In this document: piece after piece, positions 37,409 through 45,244 of the stretch
Layout of the letters: each line of letters starts with the position of its first letter
Numbering within the stretch: position 1 is the first letter of the stretch
Origin: Mojavia pulchra JT2-VF2
GTDB lineage: Bacteria; Cyanobacteriota; Cyanobacteriia; Cyanobacteriales; Nostocaceae
Assembly (NCBI GenBank): GCA_019359325.1
Contig: JAHHHN010000017.1
Location: 1-64,000, forward strand
Direction of reading: 5' to 3'
Length of the DNA stretch: 64,000 bases
Program-made: the position numbers and the translations under genes
Notes under the pieces: generated by a model
Database searches by the model: none
Seen by the model: only the letters and a program-made list of their open reading frames with translations
What the model was told of the DNA's origin: nothing

Positions 37409-38050
37409 AGCCAGTTTCAGCGTCCAGGATAATATATTTTATGCAATTTGCCCGATAAAAGTTGACAATTTCGTTACAGAAAAAACATCACCTTTAGTCC
37501 GAATTTATGCATTTATTTGAACAATAATTGAGCAGTTATAAGGTGATGACAAAGCGGCTTGGTTTAGTTTTTTCTTTTCTACTATCCAGAAATCAACTAA
37601 ATTACCTGCCGCTTTGAAACACTTGAATTAATACAAAGACTAGCACAATTTAAATAAATTGAATTGTTTATTTCAAGTTATTTAAGAAAGAAAATTGAGT
37701 GTTGCTGACAAAAAGATTTAATTAAGCTGAAAGCATCAGTATCTTTTTTCACCATGATTAGCAACCTTATATTTGCTTGCTTATGAGCTAGATATCGGAT
37801 TAAATAATAATTCCAATAATAACCGTAATGAATAAGCCAAATAGATTACGTTGTGATTAGTACAAAGATTGCATGAAGTAGTAACCGTATTTTTTTCAGC
37901 ATAACATCATAAAACCCCAAATTTTTTTAGTGTTTTTTCAAGATAATTCAACATAAGAAATAAATAAGTGCTTTATAAAGCAAAGCTTAATTTTGCTAAA
38001 AGTGCATTATAAACAGCAATTTTATTCCAAACATTCTCTCGTTTACCTAA

Positions 38051-38213
38051 GAGGATGTTTTAAAAGTCCTCTTGTGCGTAGCAAAAAATTATAGATCCCC
38101 CTAAATCCCCCTTTTTAAGGGGGACTTTGATTCCAGTTCCCCCCTTAAAAAGGGGGGCTAGGGGGGATCAGCAAGTACCTAAAATCACAGCAAACCACTT
38201 TTCAAACAACCTC
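38051..38213. repeat. MITE family C, copy 2 (163 bp)
   Basis: Same length as copy 1 but inverted. The ends are GAGGATGTTTTAAAAG and CTTTTCAAACAACCTC, with TAA duplicated on both sides (38048-38050 and 38214-38216). This confirms the element ends and the 3-bp TNA duplication. Confidence 0.85.
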
Positions 38214-38248
38214 TAAAAGACCACCTACAGGCTGTAAGCCTGGGGCTA

Positions 38249-38330
38249 ATACCAATTTGAAAAAGAATGCGACAGATGGTAGGGGCAAGGCAATGCCTTG
38301 CCCTCTAGAATATATTGATGTGTCGCCAAC
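38249..38330. repeat. Family E element, truncated copy
   Basis: Starts ATACCAATTTGAAAAAGAAT and runs through GCAAGGCAATGCCTTGCC to TGATGTGTCGCCAAC, but lacks the distal terminal repeat present in the full copies at 45066-45165 and 53381-53486. Confidence 0.7.
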
Positions 38331-38403
38331 TACAGCAGTTTTGCCGTGCATGGCATATACTACTCTATGATTATTCTTAACAGAATTCTCTTGAAAATCA
38401 GTA

Positions 38404-38841
38404 ATGAACAGCATCTTTACCCCCGAAGAAATTACTGCCCTCTCTGCCGAAATTGACCGCCAGTTAACAGAACTGCGCTATGCCCCAGATTCAGAGCAAA
38501 AACAAGGAGAGGATAAAATATCAGATGAAAAGATGCTGGTAAAACAAACCGCAGCAATTACAAATCTTACACAAGAAAATTCTCAGAGTTTTTTGCAGAA
38601 ATTTGGACGAGCTGCTAAAAGTGATTTATGCCAAGAAGGGGGAATGCTGAATAAGCAGTGGCAGAAATGGGGTGATTTGGATAATAAGGATGCTGTGGAA
38701 CGCTTGGGTGCAGTGTTGGTAACAATGGGTTTTTCGGGAGATGTGTTATCTCCTTTAGTTGTTGCAATCACGGTGATTATTATTCACATTGGATTGAAAG
38801 CTTTTTGTGAAGATTATTCTTCGGAAGTGGAGAATAAATGA
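38404..38841 (+). CDS. Hypothetical protein with C-terminal hydrophobic segment
   Basis: A 145-residue protein. A polar, Glu/Gln-rich N-terminal half (ITALSAEIDRQLTELRYAPD) is followed by QSFLQKFGRAAKSDLC, then LNKQWQKWGDLDNKDAVERL and a hydrophobic stretch LSPLVVAITVIIIHIGLKAF before a short acidic tail. One membrane or membrane-associated helix is likely. I do not recognise the family. It converges on the CHAT-NTPase-TPR gene (276 bp between stops). Whether it is a functional partner is not shown by the sequence. Confidence 0.7.
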   Translation: MNSIFTPEEITALSAEIDRQLTELRYAPDSEQKQGEDKISDEKMLVKQTAAITNLTQENSQSFLQKFGRAAKSDLCQEGGMLNKQWQKWGDLDNKDAVERLGAVLVTMGFSGDVLSPLVVAITVIIIHIGLKAFCEDYSSEVENK

Positions 38842-38894
38842 ATTTTGCATCACGCAAAGGCGCAGCGAAAAGTCGAGCCAGCGCGTTGCCAATA

Positions 38895-39115
38895 CGGTTC
38901 GGTTGAGATCCCCCCAACCCCCCTTAAAAAGGGGGGCTTATATTTTCTTATACCCCCTTTTTAAGGGGGTCGCCGCAGGCGGGGGGATCTTGACGGTGCG
39001 TTGCGCTGCGCGACAACACAACGCCAGTTTGCTCAAGTCGGGAAACCCGCCCACGCAACTGGCTCCCCTACATTTACTGCAAATTACGAATTACGAATTA
39101 CGAATTACGAATTAT
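38895..39115. repeat. C-run/G-run hairpin element and (AATTACG)n tract
   Basis: 38895-38998 is a hairpin-rich element (GATCCCCCCAACCCCCC paired with GGGGGGATC), with a small GCCGCAGGC insertion near its right arm. 39080-39115 is a heptameric tract of about five AATTACG units directly before the end of the CHAT gene. The same heptamer appears at 51706-51825 and 53214-53245. Confidence 0.65.
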
Positions 39116-39117
39116 TA

Positions 39118-42100
39118 TCACTCTGCCAATAACGCTTCAAGGGATTGAGGGTCAGCAATACCCCGCAGGATAGCGGAGATAATCATAGAATCTTGCCAAT
39201 CTAACGGCTCGCACAGTATATTCTCATCTCGCTCGCCTGCTAAGATGCGACGGATGGCAGCAACGAGATTTTGCCTACCTTCTGCGGCATTCTCCATCAC
39301 AGCTTCTAGCTGTTCCCTCACTTCTGCATTATCCACAGCAGCTACCACCAGTGTAATAAACTGCCCATGTTGCCGCAACTCATACTGTGTCCCCGCGAAC
39401 GCCGCTTTTGCTTGCCTTGCTTGGCGACGATATTCTTGAGCTGGGGTGGTGTCGCCCTGCTTGTAGGCAATAGCTGCCAAGAGGTCATAGGTTGTCCAAA
39501 TCTCAGCCGCAGCTGGGTCTAAGGTTCTGTGGATGGCTAATGCTTCTTCTGCCAATTGTCGGGCTTCGCTGAGGCGGTGGGGTTGATTTTGTAGTATGAC
39601 AGCAAGGTTACTTAATGTCCGAGATGCACTTGCTTGATTTTTTAATTGTTGATATTGTTCTAAAGCTTTACGAGCCCAAGCCTCTGCCTCTATCAGTTTG
39701 CCAGCAAGTAGATTGAGGTAGCCTAATTGTTGCCAAGTTCCTGCTGCATCTGCCAGATTTCCTAGAGATTCTTGAATTTGTGCTGATTTTCGGTAGGCAT
39801 CTTCCGCAGCGTCCCACAGCTTGCCTTCTTCGTACACCCTACCCAGGTGATGCCAAGCCCTGGCTTCTGATGCTGGTTCGTTGAGTTGCTGGTAAGTAGT
39901 CAGTGCTTCAAGGAAACGCTGTTCTGTTTTTGAAGGGTTGCCTTGCAGCATAGCTAGAGTGCCAAGTTGAAAATTTGATACCGCAGCTCCACGAAGGTTT
40001 CCAAGCTCTTTGTAAATAGCTAATCCTGCTTCATAAGCAATGCGTGCCTCACCATAATTTCCCATATCTTTCAGCGCATTTGCCAATTCAGTCTGCAACG
40101 CTGCCATCAGGTTCTTGACATCATCAGACTGTTCCAACTGCTGCGCCACTGCCAACCCCTGGCGATAGAGTTCTGCGGCTTGTGCTGTTTGTCTTTGCAA
40201 CCTCAAGCAGCGCCCCAGCAAACCCAAAGTAACACAAAGGTTATAACTTGGTTGCTCACCCAACTCTGCCAGTATCTCACTAAACACCTGCGCTGCTTGT
40301 TGATAGCGACCATCATTGAATAATTGCTCGCCTGAACTACTACGGCTGAGAAACCATGTATCAAAACCGACTTCTCCAGTTAACTGAGCAATCCGTTGAT
40401 TTAGTCTAGTACGATCGCGGTTAAGTCCAAAGTAGCCAAGAAATTTGTTTACATGGTTAACAAATTCTACTGCCCATTCTGCACCTGCATCCAACGCGCC
40501 GTGAACTGCATAAAGTAAATTCGGTAATTCCCTTTCGGCAATGGCACGGGCAAAATGAGGATTTTTTGTATCTTCAACGTACAAATAGCCAGAAACTTGA
40601 TAATACCACTGTTGATAACGGGCAAGCAGTTGTGTCTGTGCTTCTGGGGATAAGCGCGGCCACAAGGCAGGGGCTAAGGTGGGGTGAAATTTGAGAAAAG
40701 GCTCATCAACTTGAATTAACCCAGTGGCTTCTAATGCTGGGCGCAAAGTTTGCCACTGTGACTCAGAAATTTCTGTAATTTTCAGCAAGTAAAGTTCTAA
40801 CGCCCCGCCCTGAAACACGCCTAAACGAGGCAACAACTTCATTGCTTCAGCATCCAACCGTTCTAAAGATAAATTCAACGATGCCAATAGGGGATTATCT
40901 GGTGTTTGGGCAATCAAGGTTTCTAAGCGTTTCCCCAACTCTGCTGGACGGCGACTTTCCAACTGTTTCGCCAATAAACCAATGGAGAGGGGATGAAAAT
41001 CCACCAGTTTAAATAATTCCAACAACACTTCGCGTTTAGGTGGGTCAAATTTGGGTGCTAGCGTCAGTTTAATCAAACTCTGGAAATACGCTAGGGCATC
41101 TTCTTGTCCCAAACCTCGCAAAGGTAAGGAGATATGTTTGCGACTGCCTTGTATGGGATAATCGGGATGGTGAAAATCTGGTGTGCGAGTGGTGAGTAAT
41201 ACCCGACATTCCCCAACCTCAGACCACTGTTTTGCCACGGTTAACAGTTCTCGTAGAGTTTCTGCTGCCAAGGTTTCTAAGTTATCTAAAATCAGTAATG
41301 TGGCTTGGTTACGCAACGCCTGAGTTGCCGCCGCCCCATCAATTAAACTCTCGTCTAACACTGTCGCCAGGGTGCTAACTGCAAAGCCTACAGCATCCAC
41401 ACCACCAAAGGCAGCATAATTAACAAAACAAACTTTCTCAAACATCCCGGTGCGGTGTAACCAGCGTCCTGCTTCCTGGACAAGATAGGTTTTTCCCTGT
41501 CCACCAAAACCCGATACTGTGAGGCGGCGCGTTCCCTGCACAAACAATCTTTCTATCTGCCATAATTCCCGGCTACGACCGAAGAATCCAACTTCTTGTA
41601 AATCCGGCAAGTTTCCCCATTTTGGTGACTCGCCGCTTTCTTGGTTGTTCAAGTTTTGCTGCAATAATGGGGTATCACCAGCCGCTTGATACAAGGCAGG
41701 TAAAAACCAATCTTGCAATTTTAACTGTACTCGTTGCTCACCCCGTTGCCGTTCTCCCCGTTGTTGGTTGAGATACAAGTCTCGCCGCGCATTATCTAAT
41801 GCTTCACCCATACCTGCACCAGACACTAAACCCTGATAAAACTTGGCAAACAGTTGATGGGCAGTTGTCACTAATACCGAATAAGTCATTGCCAAGACTG
41901 TGGGAATACCTGCATGGGTTAACCTAGCGGCTACACTACCCATTGCATCCTCTCCATCTTCCCCACCCATCGCCGCCGACTGACAGGCAGACAAAACAAT
42001 TAACCCCACTTTTTGCCGATTCAGCATATCACCCAAGGTTTCGGCAGTAATCAGGGCTTTTTTCCCTTCTTTATCTTCAAATAACAAATAACCTATATTG

Positions 42101-42864
42101 CTGCCGTTCTCATTCCCGCCTTTAGTTAGTCCCACCGGGTCGCTATGTTTAGCCTGTTCTTGGAAACGCCCATCTAAATCAAATACCCCATGACCGTCAA
42201 AATGCACAATATCAACAGGGGGTTTGCGCGAGTCTTCTAGCCGCGCTACTAAATTATCCAAGGTGGCTGGACGCAAAAATTCTACCTCAACCCTTCCGGC
42301 TGCTTCTTGTTGAATGGCATTCAATACTGCCATTGCTTCACCACGGGGGTCAATAAATCCCGCATCACTGGGACGGCTAACGACAAACAATAACCGCAAT
42401 CGGTCTTTGACTTGCACTTTAAAAGGTCTGCGTCCACCCCCTGCACCAGCCAAACGACGACGAATAGAAATGCGGGGATTTTCGTGAAACAAATAAGTAC
42501 CTTCTGGGTCGCGTAACAATTCCCAAGGCAGCGATAAAATTGCTGGATGACTAGCGCTGATTGTTAATAAGCGTCCTGGTTGATTTTGCTCTTGAAAATC
42601 ATTAAACAGCCGTTGAGCAGCCCGATGTTGAAAAACCGCATTAAATAAATCTTCGCCCCATTGCCGGAATTTTTTTGCTATCCCTTCTGCCCGTGTATCA
42701 TCTACATCCGTGGTGTAATGTGCCGCATAAGTTTCTAAGTACCAGCGAATCTCTTCTCTGTCTGCTGCACTCAACGGTGAGGCAAAATCCAGCCTATCAG
42801 TGTCTTGCCCATCAAATGTTACAATGACTTGATGATTCTCTGGGAAGCGGAGATTTAATTCCAT
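39118..42864 (-). CDS. CHAT protease - NTPase - TPR protein
   Basis: A 1248-residue signalling protein. A short N-terminal region (about 1-100) is followed by a CHAT caspase-like domain (about 110-390) with the His-Cys dyad intact: His225 in VHFDGHGVFD and Cys294 in IVLSACQSAAMGGED. A STAND-type NTPase follows, with P-loop SGFGGQGKTYLVQ (Lys458) and Walker B TLLILDNLETLAAE. The C-terminal third is a run of TPR units (AAELYRQGLAVAQQLEQ; ARIAYEAGLAIYKELGN; AEAWARKALEQYQQLKN). The build is that of regulated death or defence proteins: TPRs sense, the NTPase assembles, CHAT cleaves. The target is unknown; no gasdermin-like or other obvious substrate is adjacent. Confidence 0.92.
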   Translation of the reverse strand: MELNLRFPENHQVIVTFDGQDTDRLDFASPLSAADREEIRWYLETYAAHYTTDVDDTRAEGIAKKFRQWGEDLFNAVFQHRAAQRLFNDFQEQNQPGRLLTISASHPAILSLPWELLRDPEGTYLFHENPRISIRRRLAGAGGGRRPFKVQVKDRLRLLFVVSRPSDAGFIDPRGEAMAVLNAIQQEAAGRVEVEFLRPATLDNLVARLEDSRKPPVDIVHFDGHGVFDLDGRFQEQAKHSDPVGLTKGGNENGSNIGYLLFEDKEGKKALITAETLGDMLNRQKVGLIVLSACQSAAMGGEDGEDAMGSVAARLTHAGIPTVLAMTYSVLVTTAHQLFAKFYQGLVSGAGMGEALDNARRDLYLNQQRGERQRGEQRVQLKLQDWFLPALYQAAGDTPLLQQNLNNQESGESPKWGNLPDLQEVGFFGRSRELWQIERLFVQGTRRLTVSGFGGQGKTYLVQEAGRWLHRTGMFEKVCFVNYAAFGGVDAVGFAVSTLATVLDESLIDGAAATQALRNQATLLILDNLETLAAETLRELLTVAKQWSEVGECRVLLTTRTPDFHHPDYPIQGSRKHISLPLRGLGQEDALAYFQSLIKLTLAPKFDPPKREVLLELFKLVDFHPLSIGLLAKQLESRRPAELGKRLETLIAQTPDNPLLASLNLSLERLDAEAMKLLPRLGVFQGGALELYLLKITEISESQWQTLRPALEATGLIQVDEPFLKFHPTLAPALWPRLSPEAQTQLLARYQQWYYQVSGYLYVEDTKNPHFARAIAERELPNLLYAVHGALDAGAEWAVEFVNHVNKFLGYFGLNRDRTRLNQRIAQLTGEVGFDTWFLSRSSSGEQLFNDGRYQQAAQVFSEILAELGEQPSYNLCVTLGLLGRCLRLQRQTAQAAELYRQGLAVAQQLEQSDDVKNLMAALQTELANALKDMGNYGEARIAYEAGLAIYKELGNLRGAAVSNFQLGTLAMLQGNPSKTEQRFLEALTTYQQLNEPASEARAWHHLGRVYEEGKLWDAAEDAYRKSAQIQESLGNLADAAGTWQQLGYLNLLAGKLIEAEAWARKALEQYQQLKNQASASRTLSNLAVILQNQPHRLSEARQLAEEALAIHRTLDPAAAEIWTTYDLLAAIAYKQGDTTPAQEYRRQARQAKAAFAGTQYELRQHGQFITLVVAAVDNAEVREQLEAVMENAAEGRQNLVAAIRRILAGERDENILCEPLDWQDSMIISAILRGIADPQSLEALLAE

Positions 42865-42938
42865 AGTCGGCTGTTTGGGGTGTGGGCGTGGAAGCTTATT
42901 TGAGATAATACAAACTTTTTAGCCTAAATTCCGTAAAA

Positions 42939-43070
42939 ATGCTAGGCGATCGCGTTTCCTTTGAGCATATTTTAACTAACTTGATTTTTAATCTATTATG
43001 CAGTGCGTTAGGCTTAATTATGTATGGCAAACTATGGCGTGAGTTCAAGCGATCGCCAAATGAGCTTTAG
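42939..43070 (+). CDS. Possible 43-residue membrane peptide
   Basis: ATG 42939 to TAG 43068-43070 encodes MLGDRVSFEHILTNLIFNLL, continuing CSALGLIMYGKLWREFKRSP. This is a single hydrophobic helix with a basic end. No strong ribosome site and no family recognised, so it may be chance. The remaining part of the 42865-43179 spacer shows nothing else. Confidence 0.25.
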   Translation: MLGDRVSFEHILTNLIFNLLCSALGLIMYGKLWREFKRSPNEL

Positions 43071-43179
43071 TTACCAATATCACAACATACATAGAGTTTT
43101 AACACTACCATTAAACATTGTGTATAGAGTCAAAGAAATGTTACCCTGAGCCTCAAAACAAGCTGCCAATTTAACTATT

Positions 43180-43434
43180 ATGACCATACAAATTAACATC
43201 GAACTTCCAAATGATGTTTTTTCAGCACTCCGCAGTAACCCAGAAACGTTTGTTCAAGAGATGCGTTTAGCGGCTGCTGTCAAATGGTATGAAGTTGGTA
43301 TGGTTTCCCAATCCAAGGCTGCTGAAATTGCTGGAGTTAGCCGTCAGCAATTGTTAGAAGCACTCCATCGCTATAATGTTTCACCTTTTCAAGTCACTCC
43401 CGAAGAATTAGCCGAGGAGTTAGCGCGTGACTAG
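43180..43434 (+). CDS. UPF0175 family antitoxin
   Basis: An 84-residue UPF0175 protein: IELPNDVFSALRSNPETFVQ, EMRLAAAVKWYEVGMVSQSK and a helix-turn-helix AAEIAGVSRQQLLEALHRYN. It is the typical antitoxin paired with DUF3368 PIN-like toxins. Its end overlaps the start of the toxin gene by 8 bp, the usual coupled arrangement. It likely also represses the operon. Confidence 0.9.
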   Translation: MTIQINIELPNDVFSALRSNPETFVQEMRLAAAVKWYEVGMVSQSKAAEIAGVSRQQLLEALHRYNVSPFQVTPEELAEELARD

Positions 43435-43912
43435 ACAATGGGTTGTGAATGCCTCGCCATTGATTGTACTAACTAAGGTTAATCAGGTTCATTTGCTCTT
43501 TGAACTCTGTAGTGAGGTTGTCATTCCTAGCGGTGTTGTCCGAGAGATCTGCATTGCACCAGATAATGACCCTGCAAAACTCTGGATTCTAAATGAAGGA
43601 ACTAACTATATTCGAGATGTGGAACAAGTTGATCCAGTGATTGCTGCATGGGGTCTTGGTTTAGGAGAGAGTCACGTTCTCACCTATATATATATAAATC
43701 CTGGCTATGAAGCAATTTTAGATGATCGCGCCGCCAAAACCGCAGCACTTGCTTTAGGAATTCCTGTACGGGGAACTCTAGGTGTTATTCTTCTTGCAAA
43801 ACAGGAAGGTAAGGTAGAAGCCGCTAGACCGATTTTTGAACAACTGATTCAGGTTGGTTTTAGAGTCAGTACGCAAGTTTTGGAATCAGCACTTAGACTT
43901 GTTGGTGAATAG
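43427..43912 (+). CDS. DUF3368 PIN-like toxin
   Basis: A 161-residue PIN-fold (DUF3368) protein, presumed RNase. Conserved parts are VVNASPLIVLTKVNQVHLL (the N-terminal acidic position of PIN nucleases is Asn here, as usual in this family), VVIPSGVVREI, LGLGESHVLTY (Glu) and AILDDRAAKTAALALGIPV (Asp pair). It overlaps the UPF0175 antitoxin gene. A (TA)6 run at 43685-43696 inside the gene encodes TYIYIN; slippage there would shift the frame. A 21-bp repeat array begins 71 bp after the stop. Confidence 0.9.
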   Translation: MTRQWVVNASPLIVLTKVNQVHLLFELCSEVVIPSGVVREICIAPDNDPAKLWILNEGTNYIRDVEQVDPVIAAWGLGLGESHVLTYIYINPGYEAILDDRAAKTAALALGIPVRGTLGVILLAKQEGKVEAARPIFEQLIQVGFRVSTQVLESALRLVGE

Positions 43913-43983
43913 TACATTAGATGTGTTGAACCAGAAACTGCGATCGCAAACTCGCCAACAACAGAAGCCACTATCGTTAAGTC

Positions 43984-44172
43984 AATAGTGGCTATTCTCA
44001 ACTCAGTAGTGGCTATTCTCAAGTCAGTAGCGGCTATTCTCAACTCAATAGTGGCTTTCCTTAACTCAATAGCGGCTATCCTCAACTCAATAGTGGCTTT
44101 CCTTAACTCAATAGCGGCTATCCTCAACTCAATAGTGGCTATTCTCAACTCAGTAGCGGCTTTCCTAAGTTT
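43984..44172. repeat. 21-bp palindromic tandem array 2 (9 units)
   Basis: Nine units begin every 21 bp from 43984 to 44152. Each is a 13-bp inverted repeat AATAGTGGCTATT (arms AATAG and CTATT, loop TGG or CGG) plus an 8-bp spacer CTCAACTC or CTTAACTC. The architecture (13 + 8) is identical to the array at 2284-2548, but the sequence is unrelated. Open frames on both strands are a consequence of the period. It lies 361 bp upstream of the small YGxDS protein gene at 44533. Confidence 0.9.
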
Positions 44173-44345
44173 CCTAAACGCGAAACTCATAGCCCGCCTC
44201 CGAATGAATTCGGAGCCTAATAGCAAAAGTAAGCTAAAGCTAACTAAAAATTATCACTTATCCCCAGTTTACTTTAGTAAACTTTGCCTATTAGCCTTGG
44301 AATTCATTCCAAGGTGGGTAGGTAAGCCTTGCAATGTTGACACAG

Positions 44346-44407
44346 GTGGGCAATGCCATGCCCTCTAGAATATATTGATGTGTCGCAAACATTATTTGAA
44401 TTGGTAT
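44346..44407. repeat. Family E element, truncated copy
   Basis: Right half only: GGTGGGCAATGCCATGCCCT, then CTAGAATATATTGATGTGTC, ending GCAAACATTATTTGAATTGGTAT. It sits between the second 21-bp array and the gene at 44533. Confidence 0.7.
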
Positions 44408-44532
44408 TAGATACCGAAATATTACTGATATTAGCTGAAAATTGTACGTTCAAAAATTGCTATTTATGCTGAACCAGATTTCGATTTAATTAAGGCAAGC
44501 TATGTTTAGAACTATTTTTAAAGGGCAAGTTT

Positions 44533-44940
44533 ATGAGTCGCAAAAAACGTAAATCCAACGTTTTAGAAAAAGTTGAGTCAAGAGCAGCCGGGATGAAATT
44601 GGTCGATCCAACTCTGAAACTGGATGATGATTATAGTCTGGAGAAACTGCTGGAGTCAATGGAACAGTTACGTACTAAACTTGAGGTTCACAATAACGCT
44701 CTGTCTTTAGCTGATTCTTCTTTAACTGAAGTTGAAGAGATGGAGAAAAATTTGACTAAATTTTCTCAAAAGATGCTAATGCTAATTGCTATTAAGTACG
44801 GCACAGATAGCCCTCAATATGAAACAGCAGGTGGTGTTCGAGATAGCGATCGCGTCCGCAAAATGAGGTCGAGCCGCTTGAAAAATGTTGCACAACAAAC
44901 ATCAAATAATAATAGTAAAATCGGGAATTTTAGCGAATAG
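44533..44940 (+). CDS. Small charged protein with YGxDS motif, second copy
   Basis: A 135-residue hypothetical protein. A basic N-terminus (MSRKKRKSNVLEKVESRAAG) is followed by an amphipathic helical body (about 35-90, ESMEQLRTKLEVHNNALSLA), the motif IKYGTDSPQYETAGG (about 96-110) and a basic tail DRVRKMRSSRLKN. It shares the YGxDSxQ motif, the following Gly and the Arg/Lys end with the protein at 2672-3046. I infer one family, although overall identity is low. AAAGGGCAAG precedes the start. Like its relative it follows a 21-bp palindromic array on the same strand. Function unknown; nucleic-acid binding is plausible from charge. Confidence 0.78.
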   Translation: MSRKKRKSNVLEKVESRAAGMKLVDPTLKLDDDYSLEKLLESMEQLRTKLEVHNNALSLADSSLTEVEEMEKNLTKFSQKMLMLIAIKYGTDSPQYETAGGVRDSDRVRKMRSSRLKNVAQQTSNNNSKIGNFSE

Positions 44941-45065
44941 AATGAGATTGTTGGTTAAGTAATGATGGGTTAAACCACCCATCCCTAAAACCTTGGTTTT
45001 GCGTTGCTTTCCCGCCCTGCAATAAATTGCGGGCTAATAGCTAAAGTGCGTTGAAACGCACTCTT

Positions 45066-45165
45066 ATACCAATCAAATAATGTTTGCGACACATCAATAA
45101 TATTCTAGAGGGCACGGCAGTGCCATGCCCCTACTATCTGTCGCATTCTTTTTTCAAATTGGTAT
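45066..45165. repeat. Family E element, full copy (100 bp)
   Basis: Ends ATACCAATCAAATAATG and CAAATTGGTAT are inverted repeats. The interior carries GGGCACGGCAGTGCCATGCC. This copy is inverted relative to 53381-53486. No coding capacity. Confidence 0.8.
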
Positions 45166-45244
45166 TATTAAAGAAATTGAAGATAAATTGTGCTGATGGG
45201 TAATACCCCTCTCTTATTCGCCAACAGTCTCACCGCGTCCTTGA

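Larger units (their letters stand above)
37409..38403. other. Long divergent spacer with repeats and a candidate NtcA-like site
   Basis: About 1 kb without a gene. 37409-38045 is AT-rich and is the probable promoter region for the minus-strand hgl genes. At 37850-37863 GTTGTGATTAGTAC fits GT-N10-AC, a weak match to the NtcA consensus, without a clear -10 box at the usual distance. The rest is filled by MITE C (38051-38213) and a partial family E element (38249-38330). Confidence 0.45.

Noticed and set aside
43849-44368. Open frames across the second 21-bp array
   Set aside because: Same reason: the repeated heptads (for example ELRIATI) simply mirror the DNA unit.
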